A stretch of DNA of 64,000 nt, from NCBI GenBank assembly GCA_022393335.1, contig JAJEKB010020951.1, forward strand, positions 475,512 through 539,511. The letters run 5' to 3'. Both the position numbers and the translations under genes were made by a program. The notes beneath the pieces were generated by a model. The model made no database searches and was not told where the DNA came from. It saw only the letters and a program-made list of their open reading frames with translations. Source of the DNA: Macrotrachela quadricornifera. Lineage: Eukaryota > Rotifera > Eurotatoria > Philodinida > Philodinidae. Of this stretch, positions 11,880-22,936 are shown piece by piece (within the stretch, counting starts at the first letter, position 1; each line of letters begins with the position of its first letter).

Positions 11880-12986
11880 ATGGCTAACAAATGCGAAATT
11901 ACTGGTATAGTCATCGACAACGGCTCAGATACATGCAAGGCGGGCTTTACAGGAGACGAACACCCTCAGTGCATTGTTCCATGGAAATCTAGAAGTGTTT
12001 CCACAAGAACATTTCATCCTGCCATACATGATGGATTCATCTGTTCCTGGTATGATATGGAGAAAATGTGGCAGCATATTTTTCAAGAACTGAATGTTGA
12101 TCCTCAAGAGCATCCAGTGCTTCTCTCTGAAAGTTCTCTCAATCCTAAGATTTCTCGCGAGAAGACAACGCATATTATGTTTGAGACTTTCAACACGCCC
12201 GCATTTTACCTAGCTGATCAGGCTGCGCTCGCACTGTTTGCTACAGGTCGTGTGACGGGCGTAACGGTCAATATGGGTGATACTGCAATGCGGGCAGTAC
12301 CTATTTATGAAGGTTATACCATGCCTCACACCGTTTCATATTGTTCACTAGATCTTACTAATTACTTGATGCGTATTTTGACTGAAGGACACTACTCATT
12401 TGTGCGTCGTAATTGTGAGCAACAAATCGCAGCTCAAATCAAGGAGAAAATGTGCTATGTTGCGCTCGACTATGAACTAGAGATGGCCAAGGTTGAAACT
12501 GCTGCAAAAGAAGCATTTTCTAAAAGAAAACATAACTCTGCAATCGAACCAACATTGTTGCCGTTTGAAAAAAACTTCACATTGCCTGATGGTCAAATCG
12601 TCACCATAGGCAGTCAGCGGTTTCGATGTCCAGAAGCCCTCTTTCAACCATGTTTCGCCGGGAAGGACTTTGAGGGTATTCATGAGATGACCTATTATTC
12701 AATCATGCGATGCGATATCGATATTCGCAAAGATTTATATGCCAATATTGTTCTCGCTGGAGGCACAAGTATGTTGCCGGGTCTTGCTGACCGTATGCTC
12801 AAAGAGATCACATCACTTGCACCGTCAACGATGAAAATTAAGATACCCACCCCATTAAAACCGAAATATTCCGCGTGGGTCGGTGGATCTATGTTAGGTT
12901 CTCTTCCTTCTTACGACTGGCTCTATATATCCAAAGAGGAATATGACGAGAGTGGACCATCGATCGTTCATAGAAAATGCTTCTGA
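11880..12986 (+). CDS. Divergent actin lacking the DNase-I loop
   Basis: This 368-residue single-exon protein aligns with conventional actin along its whole length. The phosphate-1 loop VIDNGSD is at 11-17, the phrase EHPVLLSES near 78, [10 protein letters not shown] near 99, and the C-terminus [10 protein letters not shown] is identical to muscle and cytoplasmic actins. Compared with the usual 375 residues, the segment of subdomain 2 carrying the DNase-binding loop is missing: residues near 35-50 run straight from the first strand to the [14 protein letters not shown] block. About 15 residues are inserted near 208-232. The second phosphate loop, normally DSGDG, reads NMGDT at 131-135, and the His that follows it is Arg138, although the catalytic Gln (Q114) is kept. 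The D-loop loss predicts impaired polymerisation. Base composition is visibly less AT-rich than the flanks. The ATG has a good context (ACCATGG). It may be a retrocopy that gained a new role or a specialised actin-related protein. Confidence 0.9.
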   Translation: MANKCEITGIVIDNGSDTCKAGFTGDEHPQCIVPWKSRSVSTRTFHPAIHDGFICSWYDMEKMWQHIFQELNVDPQEHPVLLSESSLNPKISREKTTHIMFETFNTPAFYLADQAALALFATGRVTGVTVNMGDTAMRAVPIYEGYTMPHTVSYCSLDLTNYLMRILTEGHYSFVRRNCEQQIAAQIKEKMCYVALDYELEMAKVETAAKEAFSKRKHNSAIEPTLLPFEKNFTLPDGQIVTIGSQRFRCPEALFQPCFAGKDFEGIHEMTYYSIMRCDIDIRKDLYANIVLAGGTSMLPGLADRMLKEITSLAPSTMKIKIPTPLKPKYSAWVGGSMLGSLPSYDWLYISKEEYDESGPSIVHRKCF

Positions 12987-14547
12987 AACTATTTTGTATC
13001 TCTTTCTTATCTAATATCTTTCCGTTTTCTGAAAGAAAGGACTATATAGCGTGTAATCGACAGCTAAAATGCAAAAAAGTTTGTTTGTCCGTTTGTCCTT
13101 TAGCACAAAAACTATCTTGAAGATAGGGGTGTTGATTATGTTTAAGATTGCTACGATCATAGTTTTGACCTTTCGTAAGAGGGGGTATTATATAGAAGTA
13201 TGCCACCACTAGTTGAGTCGTCATTTCTCAGGGGACTCATCAGGTAGTTTTATCAATGTATCATACGTTTGATTATAACTCACAAGATTTGAACGTCCTT
13301 CAAATTTATAAGAATAAGATGCACATAGCATCGAGTTCCATCACAATACAATGATTTGAGCATTATGTCGTGTGAAGAATGTCGATGGACTGTGGTCTGT
13401 TTGTATGATTTTCATGGTCATGCTGGTAAAAAGTGTAGGACTTACGCTAGTATGACCAATGGCACTTACATGGCATAAATGAAATGGTTGGTTGTCAATT
13501 GATGAAATGTAATAAGTTGATATGGTGTAGAATATGATATACATCTGTAAGAAAAAAGAAAAACAATGCAGTTGATTTGCCTAAAAATAAAGAAAATTTT
13601 GAAAAGATCATGAGATAATCAAACAGAAAATGACGATAACAAGAGATAAAAGATAGTTTGTCTGACGTATTAGAAGCCTGCTAATTTTTCAAGAAAGATT
13701 TGAAATTCTCGAGATCTTTTTCAAGTTTTCGTGCTAAAACTGCTAACATTTTACGATTTTGAGATAAAAAAATTTGTCTGACTCCTATTTAGTCGTGCTA
13801 ACATCTGAAAATACTGCTAAAAATCTTCTAGAAAGAATCATGGCAGAAATGTCGTTTAGAAAATGTTCTCAAATTTTGGTCTTGCAAAAAATATCCTTTA
13901 AATTTTGTCGTTTATAAAACGTCCTCTGACTAAATGTTCTTAAAAAAATGTTTTCTGAGAATTGGCCTGACATTTGAAAATGTCCTTTACGCTTAACTAA
14001 GAGAATTTCCAATGAAGCATATCGAAGACATAGATGACGCTCTTATGATCTGCATCTTGCATAGATGCGATCATAAGGATTTTGTGGAACTCACATATAA
14101 AAAATGTGAGTTTAAATTTTAAGTCGAAGTTTTGCGGCTTCCACACCTCCCTCCCCCTTACAGACATCCCTCCATTACAGACATTTCTCTCCATGAGAAA
14201 CAGGCACGATAGAGAAAGTGGTTCCTATGTTTATTTTAGTTGGAGTCCAATTGTTTAAAGATGTGTGAGCTCCACATTTTAGTCCCAAAAAAATTGTGCT
14301 GACAAACTTTTTCATATGTTAATTATCATAATAATGTTTCGGGAAAAAGACTTTAGTTCAATCTGAATTAAACATCGTCTAGACGATCTATTGCATAGGC
14401 GATCCTTGATGTTCTTTGTAGAGAATCATTAAATAAAAGTATTTATTCGTTGTTGACATTCCTATTTTTTTTATTCGTAGACCGCGTTCACATCGTTTAC
14501 GGTCGAGGATGATTGACCTGGCAATTGTTTTGAATCAATTGCTTATT
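12987..14547. other. Intergenic region, no supported gene
   Basis: No convincing open frame. It holds short low-complexity stretches: a GTTTGTCC run near 13,080, and degenerate TGTCC/AATGTTC words at about 13,850-13,990. TTTTGACCTTTCG near 13,165 resembles the ends of the dispersed repeat at 22.0 and 55.9 kb. Confidence 0.45.
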
Positions 14548-15215
14548 TTAATTTTCTTTTTCAAATTGTTCGTGTTCGTCATTATTTAATGTTAGAGATG
14601 ATGGTGATGCTGTTGGTTTCACATGAATTATTTCTTCATGTCACAATTTTCCATTATCTAACTCTATTTGTTTAATAAGATGTTTATATTCAATTAATTG
14701 ATTTACATGTAATGTATTAATTTCATTAAATCTTTAATGTTTTCTTCATTATGTTGAAATTATTTTTGTATATCTTGAACTTTTTGTAACAACTGATGGT
14801 TTACCCGAACTAAGTCATCCTTTTCTTCTTGTAGTTTTTTAATCAATAATTCTTGTTTTTTCTGAACATGTTGCTGACCCAACGGCTTTTCTTGATGAGC
14901 TTTTCCAAAAAATAATTCTCGTTGTCGTTTTATTTCGTGAAAGTCCCATGATTTAATGCCGTTGGGCCAAGTTAAATCTGACGTGATTTCAGGCGTATTA
15001 TGAGTGACCATGGCAGTGGTCTTGTGCTCAGTCATCATTAGAAGGCGTTCTGTTGAATCAGAACATCTAGGATAAATGAATACTTCTAGTTGTAGGTCGA
15101 CTTTTTTCTCAGCTACTGCATATAAGCAATTATTACAAATTGTATACGAGCACGCGTTATGCCTATATAAACAATCAAAACAAGACTTGTTTGATTGACC
15201 GATTTATTGTGCCAT
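14548..15215 (-). pseudogene. Decayed zinc-finger plus coiled-coil gene
   Basis: Read on the minus strand, an ATG at 15215 begins a frame whose fourth codon is TAA (15204-15206). After it comes a Cys-rich segment, CFDC...C...CNNC, resembling a small zinc-binding finger. Next is a stretch containing YPRCSDSTERLLMMTEHK, then a Lys/Glu/Gln-rich helix that looks like a coiled coil (KKLQEEKDDLVRVNHQLLQK). A second stop lies at 14760-14762. Beyond it the same helix-like reading continues (HNEENIKDLMK), then after a one-base frame change (INTLHVNQLIEYKHLIKQIE), one further TGA, and a final TAA at 14548. At least three stops and one frameshift in an otherwise coherent reading indicate a pseudogene. 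I do not recognise the family with certainty. Confidence 0.6.
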
Positions 15216-15957
15216 ACTATCATTAGATTTTTTCACAATGTCAAGTGTTGATGAATGATAAGACTATTACTGAGTCCGTTAGTTTATCGACGATTGTAAG
15301 TTGATAAACTTGGCCATTGCATCAATTTTTATAGCCTTATTGACTGATGTTCCGTAGTGTTACGAAGTCTGTTTATTCATAGAAAATCGCTGTCTATATA
15401 CAGGATGGATGATCTGTTAGCGATGGAAATATCTGTGGAAAGAAAATGGAAAATCCATTGAACAATACATATGAAAAGATGGTACATAGAGAGAGAGGAA
15501 AAGACCAAACATATGTAATAGACAGAAATGGAAAAAATCTATATATGTGTGGTGTGTGCAAAGAGAAACGAATAGAGGACAACAAAAGGAAAATACTATA
15601 TGATATATGATTAATAGATAAGCAAATGAATATCTTATTTATTGGCTTACACATGGACGAGTCCTTTCTGCTAAAGAGATTAGACCTGTTGAAGATAATG
15701 ACACCCGTCAATTACATAGACAGGAGTGACACTCTGGATCATAAATGATTTCAGACTAGTCCAGGAGGAGGACTTTTTGAGAGAAAGACTAGACCTGACG
15801 TAGAGTCATGACCAGAAAAAAGACTAGCCTTTTTACTAGTCTTTTGCTCATCTGCATTCCTTATCTCGCGTCACCCACATTTCTTCTTAAAATCTCTGGT
15901 GATATTTACTTTGTTAGAAATAAAATGAAAGATAAATACTTGTTTGTCTTTTAGAAT
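15216..15957. other. Intergenic region with small hairpin
   Basis: No supported gene. Repeated GACTAG words occur around 15,750-15,845, ending in a hairpin with arms AAAAGACTAG at 15,818-15,827 and CTAGTCTTTT at 15,836-15,845. The sequence before 15,958 ends in a TTTTAG that could be a 5' UTR splice acceptor for the next gene. Confidence 0.4.
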
Positions 15958-16685
15958 ATGAAAACGTTGCTTTTTCTCTTCTTTTTCACGTTGATTAATA
16001 GTTACGCAGAGGAAATATTTTTGACTAAAAATAACAGCAGCCAACAGGTTAACGGATTCTTTCTATAAAGATGCGCCATTGTAGATATGAATCTATAGAA
16101 TTTATTGTGAGAAATGTCAAATAAAAAACTGATCTTTAGATGTTACATTGTTATTCATCTGAAGATCTCGATATAGTAACATTTAAAACAATCGCAATTG
16201 ATTCTGAACGATACCTTTCTGCAAAGAACTGGATTTTGTCAATGACTGATCTTCAAGATGATGAAAATGGCGATGATTTTTGGAAGTGGATACTAAATAA
16301 CAATGATTTGGTAAGAAATGATTCCAATAATTTATTGAACACATTTCTTGTATTTCTGTGCAATGATCCAACTCGTGTAGTTGCTACTGGATCTATCGTG
16401 ACCGATGATCAAGATATGGGAAAAAAATTACATCTGAACGATGTTCTATGGATTGGAGGTATTAATGTTCATCGAGATTTTCGTGGAAAATCTATTGGAA
16501 AAATCTTATTTAAATACATGGATATCTATATCCAACAGATGATTAAAAAGAACATTAGAATCTATCTTTTTACTAATAATTCTCAAGCTAAAAAGATTTA
16601 CAAACAGTATGGTTTTCAATCTAAAGGATTTATTGAAGTTGATTCAACCAAGAATCATGATCTACCAGTAAGAGAATCGATTTGA
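15958..16685 (+). CDS. GNAT-fold acetyltransferase, probably secreted (two exons)
   Basis: The main exon, 16140-16685, encodes a GNAT N-acetyltransferase. The acetyl-CoA loop RGKSIG (residues 115-120 counted from the ATG at 16140) follows the strand WIGGINVHRDF. The later NNSQAKKIYKQYGF block is the usual motif B. Upstream, an ATG at 15958 opens a 30-codon frame starting MKTLLFLFFFTLINSYA, a textbook signal peptide with cleavage expected after SYA. That frame ends exactly at CAG|GTTAAC (16047/16048). An acceptor CTTTAG lies directly before 16140, and both junctions are phase 0. The joined product is 211 residues with a 92-bp intron carrying an in-frame stop. If correct, the enzyme enters the secretory pathway, which is unusual for a GNAT. 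The alternative is an unspliced cytosolic protein starting at 16140. The substrate cannot be told. Confidence 0.7.
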
Positions 16686-17500
16686 ATTTCCATGAAAAAT
16701 CATACTAGATGTTCATTTATAAAATCTTTAAAAATATTTTAACGTGCTGATCAAAAGTAATTTTCTTGCAATCTATTCTTTAGAGAAATTGCTTATTAAA
16801 GACAATTCTTTCGAAGAGAAACACCACTTCATAGATTAAGAAAAGAAATTTTCTCTGTTCAATATTTTTATTAATTGATATATTTTATTAATCATTGAAT
16901 ATTTGATGAATAGGACACAAAAAACGAACTCTTTGCTAAATCTTATTCAACATCAACAATTCCTGACAACCAATAACTCAAATCATGATTATCTGGGATA
17001 TATCACTCGATATTTCAGAAATTGACTCCAAAATAGATACAAGTCATTTATAATGTTAAATTGAAATGCTCTTCTCTTATCCAGAGATGAAGATACATCT
17101 GTATCCTCTAAAAGAGCAGTTATTACTTTGAAAAAATAAAGTATACCAATAAAAATGTATTACATTACGACTCCATATTTGTCTATAATTAAAAATTTCT
17201 TCAATCAATACAAACTGTTTTTTATTCATAAAGAAGTTATTTCATGACGGACATAATAAACGCAGTGCGTGTGATTGTCTCAATTAATTAACAGCTGTGA
17301 ATCCTTTAAAAGAATTGAAAATTTTAATTTATCTTCATAAGAAAATATTTAAAAAAAGTAAATGTAAAAATCCTTTTTATGTTATAAGATGATTTTCAGC
17401 ACCGCTATACTGGTGCTAAGCTCGAAATCCATCATTCTGAATGAAGAGGAAGAGCCAAAATCTGCGTAAGTATATACGTACTGATCATTTTGCAAAGGTG
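16686..17500. other. Intergenic region, no supported gene
   Basis: AT-rich sequence with stop codons in all frames and no recognisable motif. It leads into the dispersed repeat that starts near 17,515. Confidence 0.4.
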
Positions 17501-17514
17501 AGAAATTCAAAGTA

Positions 17515-18062
17515 TAGACTTCCGTATTTGATGGGATTTTGAGAATTATCGGATATGATACGGTAGTGTGTTTTGTACCGTATTGAGACCGTTTCTTGGC
17601 TAAAATAGACCGATTATTATCAGTCCGCACTACTCAGAGCACTTTATCTCGACAATTAGTTGATTCAAAATCATCGATTTCATCAGCAATATCCAGGACG
17701 AATAATCCGAAGCTCGGATCCAACGGGATCCTACTAGGGTTTTGTAGCTAGCTCAGGTATTACCTGCATCATGCATACCATACTTATTTTATTATTTTCC
17801 TATGTGTTATATATATATGTGGTCGTGACCAACGGTGAGGTGTCCCACTAATATTTTTTTTCTATTGTAAAGATACAACATACTATTATTCGTGTCATAT
17901 GATAGAGAATCATAGATAATCCTGAATGAACCCAAACAACGCTATGCTTTATTGTTACAATAGTAGAGAAAATTTTCTCTACTATTCTAATAGTAAAGCA
18001 GTATTATTCAGGCCAATTGAGCGTAATCTGTGATCCTCTATCGTATGGTCCGAATAACAGTA
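17515..18062 (+). repeat. Dispersed repeat A, copy 1 (contains truncated palindrome)
   Basis: About 550 bp match, in inverted orientation, the segment 59,387-59,935 with an estimated 80-90% identity by eye. Shared landmarks are TATCGGATATGATACGG, CTCGACAATTAGTTGATT, ATCCAGGACGAATAAT and GCATCATGCATACCATACT. The right part, from about 17,822, is the left arm, centre (GAGAAAATTTTCTC, 17,966-17,979) and part of the right arm of the palindromic element that is complete at 59.3 kb. Here the right arm breaks off near 18,062. Confidence 0.75.
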
Positions 18063-18294
18063 CATGGGGCACTAGAAAAGTTTTTTCGCTCGACTCTTCT
18101 GAAAGCCTCAGTTCGAGTTCAAGTATTCTGTTATAATGTTTACACATATTTAGGATTATATGCAGAGTTTCAGGCTTCTAAGTCTTGTACTTCGCTGTAG
18201 CCCTGTCTCTTTTATGCTCGATGCATGTAACCTACTAGCGGATGATCCATCTTAAATACAAGAACTTTGTATTTCATTTTTTGATTTCTAAATA

Positions 18295-18590
18295 CAGTTT
18301 ATTTAAAACGCAAAATATACCAGGGGATGCGGCGTGAAAAGCTCTATAATTTGTGTAGAATAACTAATTTTACAACTGCATTTTCTGTGCTAAAAAATCG
18401 TCAAAGTTTTGCGCAATCATGCTTCGACGCTGCGAAAGCATCATTTTTTTGATAAAAGATGAAATCATTTTATTCTTATTTCATCTTTTCTTCACTTGAT
18501 ATATCCCATTAAACAAAAAAACAAAATATACCACATGATGCAATCTGAACATCTCTACGATTTTCACAAGCCAGTATATTTTACAATTGC
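18295..18590 (+). repeat. Two units of the 'AAAGCTCTACAATTTACATAAGA' repeat family
   Basis: Units near 18,305-18,350 and 18,525-18,590 share the pattern AAAATATACCA, ATGCRGCRTGAAAAGCTCTA and an AATTT-rich tail. The same pattern recurs near 54,080, 57,570, 57,780, 57,950 (inverted), 61,000, 61,390 (inverted) and 61,600 (inverted). Non-coding. Confidence 0.6.
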
Positions 18591-18702
18591 ATTTATTTAT
18601 TTTGAATATCGACAAAATTCTGACCGATTAAATTTCGACGTTGCTAAAAAATGTTTTTTTTGTCGTATGGGACGAACTCATGTTTTTTCTTATTCATCAC
18701 TT

Positions 18703-21700
18703 AATATTCCCTCTACTGAAAGGAGGGTATTATGCAGAGTAGCTATGTTCGTTCGTTCGTTCGTTCATAAGTTCCCTCATTCATACATACGTATGTTGAT
18801 TCCTTCTTAACGCAATACTATGGCTAGTAAAGTTTGACCAAAGGGTAATTGAGGTCGAGGAACTCGAATCTGATGTTAGTTTTTTAAAATTTTTTTGAGG
18901 ATCAAATTTTAGACAAAGGATTAGTTTTTTACAAAAAAAAAATTTTTTATAAGGGTTGACCGAAGGGTAATCGGGGTCGAGGAACTCGAATCTAATGTTA
19001 GTTTTCTAAAAATTTTTTGATGCCCAATTTTTTAAACAAACGACAAGTTTTTAACAAAAAACATTTGTTTTTATGAAGTTTGGTCAAAGACAGTTGAGGT
19101 TGAGACACTTGAATCTGATTCCGGTCCTTTTAATTTTACAAATGAATACTTGGTGGTAGTTAAGAAACGCGATTTCTACGAGGAGGAGCTGAGCGGGTCT
19201 TTAGACGAGCGTTATTTGTGCTATTAATATTTTTGATAAAGTTTGACCAAAGGTAATTGCGGGTAGAGAATCTGAACATGGGGTATATTTTTTGTTAACT
19301 AATTCCCTCTACTGAAAGGAAGGTATTGCGCCGAGCATGTAAACTTCGTTCGTACGTATGTCTGTTTGTATGTTCATTCCCACATTCGTAATTCTTTCCA
19401 TATATCGCCCCTTGCATTGAAACTAATATTGACCAAGGTTTTTTGGAGTCGAGGAATCGAACAGTACTATTAGTTTTTTATGATCTTGCAAAAATTTTTT
19501 TTTACCACAGAAAAATATTTTTTTTTTTAAAAATGATGATTTTTCATAAAGTTTGACGAAAAAGTTTCTGGGGTCGAGAAATCGAATGGTGCTATTAGTT
19601 TTTCAAAATCTTGGAAAAAAAATTTTTTTACCAAAAAAGGCTTTTTTTATGAAATAACGATTTGTCTCTTGGATTGGAAAATAGAACATATAACATAAAA
19701 TAAGTTTGTAATTTTACAGATATGCTTGTTTCTAAAGTTTGTCGGTATGTCTGTGTATTCACCCAAATCAGAAAATGGTGTCACCTAGATGAATATTTAA
19801 AACTTGTGATGTTCTATAAGAAAACTCTAGAAAGGGTTATTGAAGGTATAGAATTCCAATCTGGAGTCAAATTTGAGGTTAATAATAAGTAAATAAGCAA
19901 TTCAGTTTGTATTGTTATTTTTCTTAAAAATTTTGATTTAAGATAACTGAAGATCGATAAATCAAGACTGAATGGGTTTTACCAAATGATTAATAATCAA
20001 TTACATGAACTGTTTCCAGTAAAAAGTCACCAAAGATAATTTGCTATGGAGAACTCAAGTTTCGTGTTAGTTTTTCACTATTGTTTGTTATTAATTAATG
20101 ATAAATGAATAAATCATAGTTTTTGATAAAACTTGACTGACCGTTGTCAAGTACAGAAAATTCAAATTCGCAGCGAATAAAAGGTGTTTTAATCTATTTC
20201 TTAGCTTTTTTAATGAACTCCTTATTAGTTTAAGTCTGAATTAAGAATAATCGAGAGTCGTGAATCTATGTTCGACATTGATTCTAACAGAAATATTTTT
20301 CTTTGTACATTACTATACGTCAGAGTTTTGAGTAAGATTTATAGAGAAGTATATAAAATAAACGGAGTGGCTGCTTGATGTCCTGTTGTTGAGTCTTCAT
20401 AGGCATCAACTTTAAAATAACATTCAAAATAGACAAAGATTTTTTCTAGACTACAATGTAATGTACTCTATTAGCAGCAATTTTCGAATAGTTCTCGTTT
20501 CTGAGTTCCTTAATGAGTGCATTAATAAATGTCCAGTAACTTTTTGAGAAGAATTCAAACGTAATCTAATATTGAAGGTTGTAGCGGTGTTAAATATAGA
20601 AATGACTAGACGTTGACTTAGAACGTTATTTCAAAGCATAGTTTTAAAATAAGTCTCAAGTAATTTAAGTGGATTTTCCAAGAACCTAATTAATTTTGTT
20701 TGATAATGAATCAGGTAGAATATCATTTTGTAAAAACAAAAAAGAAATTAAAAACTGATGAAAACTACACAACGTTATCTGAGTGTTGGAAGTTTTTGAT
20801 TGTGTATCGATATGTTATGAGCAAGCTACTTTTGTGTTCATGAGAATCCTAATGTGACAGAAGACAGACAGAAAAATAAACCGTACATAGAAACGACTAG
20901 TCGTTGATTTAAAAAGTTTATCATAAGTGCAATAAGTGAGATTTGAGGTACCTTAATATATTTTCAAATAACTCGATTCTTGAAGAAAAATAATTGTTTA
21001 TTAGACATTTTTTGTAACAGAGCATATTCAGTAAAGCAATTGTGAATACTAACATAGCGTTATTTGCTTATTGTATTGTAAGCGGAAATAGATATATAGT
21101 CATGTCGTTCTAAAACTTTAAGAAGCTATCCGGAATTCCCTAGTTTCGAAAAAGATATTTTTTCATGGAATTGTCATTTGAAGTGATCGTCATCTGGTCA
21201 TGCTATTGAACTTGATGAACAAACTGAAGCATCTGAACTGTATCTAACGCCGTTTTCTTAAAGAAACAGTCGTCTAGCGATAAATATTGCGCTTAAAAAG
21301 ACATGAATGTTTGTCTCTCAATTTTGTTCAAACAAGTCAGAGTTTAGGATTAAAAAATATGACGTCCAAAACTACTGAATATGATCAGATTTCTGTATTA
21401 GACTTGATCAAACTCAATCGAAGACAATGAACTCGAATTTAAGGTTTTCTTGTCATTTATGTTGAATCTATATAGGAATATTTCTATAAAACGATCATCG
21501 CTAGAGTGGGTGTTTGTTTCGTAGCTTTCATGCAATCAAGGAAATTGAAATATAAGATAATCCAGATGGAAATTATATTGAATGATAATCACACCAAATT
21601 TTCTTTCAGAAAAGGGTCAGCGAATCTGTAGGATGAGCGCCACTTGTAAAAGTATGATAAGGAATATAGCTTCTTCTATTTAATAAAATCAATGCCTTTC

Positions 21701-22050
21701 TCAATCAAGTTTATTAGGGTATAAGCACTCTCCATCGTTCATTCGACAGTTGCGCGATTTGTTTTGACGAGTATTAATTGTGCAAACCCCAATTATATCG
21801 ATCTTGACGACCAATGGACATCTCCACTATATAGGCTTTGAGACCTCATGGGATATCCCTATCACAGGGGGTTTGAATATTTGGAATAGTTCTAAATAAA
21901 AACCTCGCTGACACTCGTAAAGACCAGATAGAACTGTCGCAAGTTCATTTCAGGCAATGCTTTTTTGACCTTTGACCCGACAACAAGCAAACAAATAAGT
22001 AAACAGACACAGTTTTTTCATATAACCCTCTCTTCAGTCGAGGGAATATT
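18703..22050 (+). repeat. Large dispersed repeat B, copy 1 (TTTGACCAAAGG units plus 1.3-kb body)
   Basis: The block begins with AATATTCCCTCTACTGAAAGG and ends, inverted, with a matching end near 22,020-22,050 (CTTCAGTCGAGGGAATATT). It first holds degenerate tandem units of about 120-200 bp, each starting TTTGACCAAAGGTAAT and containing GGGTCGAGGAACTCGAATC (near 18,833, 18,955, 19,075, 19,235, 19,425 and 19,545). From about 19,430 to 20,970 it is colinear in direct orientation with 56,058-57,305 plus 58,273-58,350. Landmarks are GGCTTTTTTTATGAAA and GTGAATCTATGTTCGA. No protein is apparent. It may be a non-autonomous mobile element. Confidence 0.65.
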
Positions 22051-22063
22051 TCGAGATAATTAT

Positions 22064-22936
22064 CCAAAATCTTAACAGTGGCAATATTCAATAAATATCT
22101 TCTCGTTAAAAACATTTTATATACCTTGAATTATTTACCTCCTTTATTCAAATATACATTTCGTTTGTCACGACTTGATATAAGTATTTACGTTGATATT
22201 GCTAAGGATGATCACATTGCAGTTTCTATTCTACCTATAGCTTTATTGAAGGATCGGTTTATCGAATGAAAAGTGTTTTCGAAAATATCATATTATGTTT
22301 CTGGTAACGTCAAAGTAATTACTGTAAAAATCAGGTCGATGAAGTAATTCTGGAAATATAATCTATGGAATCCGTAACAATTGCTTCTTTAACATAGACT
22401 GAAAGTCTTCTGAATTACAAAAATATAAAAATCAATATGTTGAACTTAAATGTAAGAATTAAACAGTTTCGCTCACATCAATAAGCATGAGTTCTAAAAA
22501 TATGATGTAAGTATTGTTCATTTGTTATGGGGCAAGTTGGGGATTGTAGAAGTTAGTCAAATTCCTAAGAATATTTCATTTCAGTTAAATCGTTTTGATG
22601 GAATGCGATCAGTGGTCATAACAGTTTTTTTGAGATTTGATAGGTTAAACGTTCTTTTAATATAGTTGGAAATTTCCCAGTTCTTTTTGTTTTTTCTTTT
22701 TTATTTCTCTTCAATAGAATAACATGTAATGTATATAAGAAGTAGAAAGAAAAAAAATGATGATGTCACCTTGTTTTGTTTTTAATCATTCTTCAAAAAA
22801 GCCTCTTTCTGTTCCATCATTATGGTTTATTTTCACGTTTTTCACTTAAAAAAATCAAATTTTTTATTTAAGATTCTTAGGTAAGTTTAAAAACTAGAAT
22901 ATTAACTAGTTTATATTCAAAAAGCCTTTTCACTAA
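22064..22936. other. 5' flank of the ART-TPR gene, no separate gene supported
   Basis: AT-rich. A TATA-like GTATATAAG is near 22,731. An ATTCTTAG|GTAAGT pattern near 22,875 could be a UTR splice site, but nothing decides it. Confidence 0.35.

Noticed and set aside
15394..15711. Minus-strand frame of 105 codons with hydrophobic composition.
   Set aside because: Low-complexity Phe/Ser/Ile composition reflects purine-rich plus strand; no motif.
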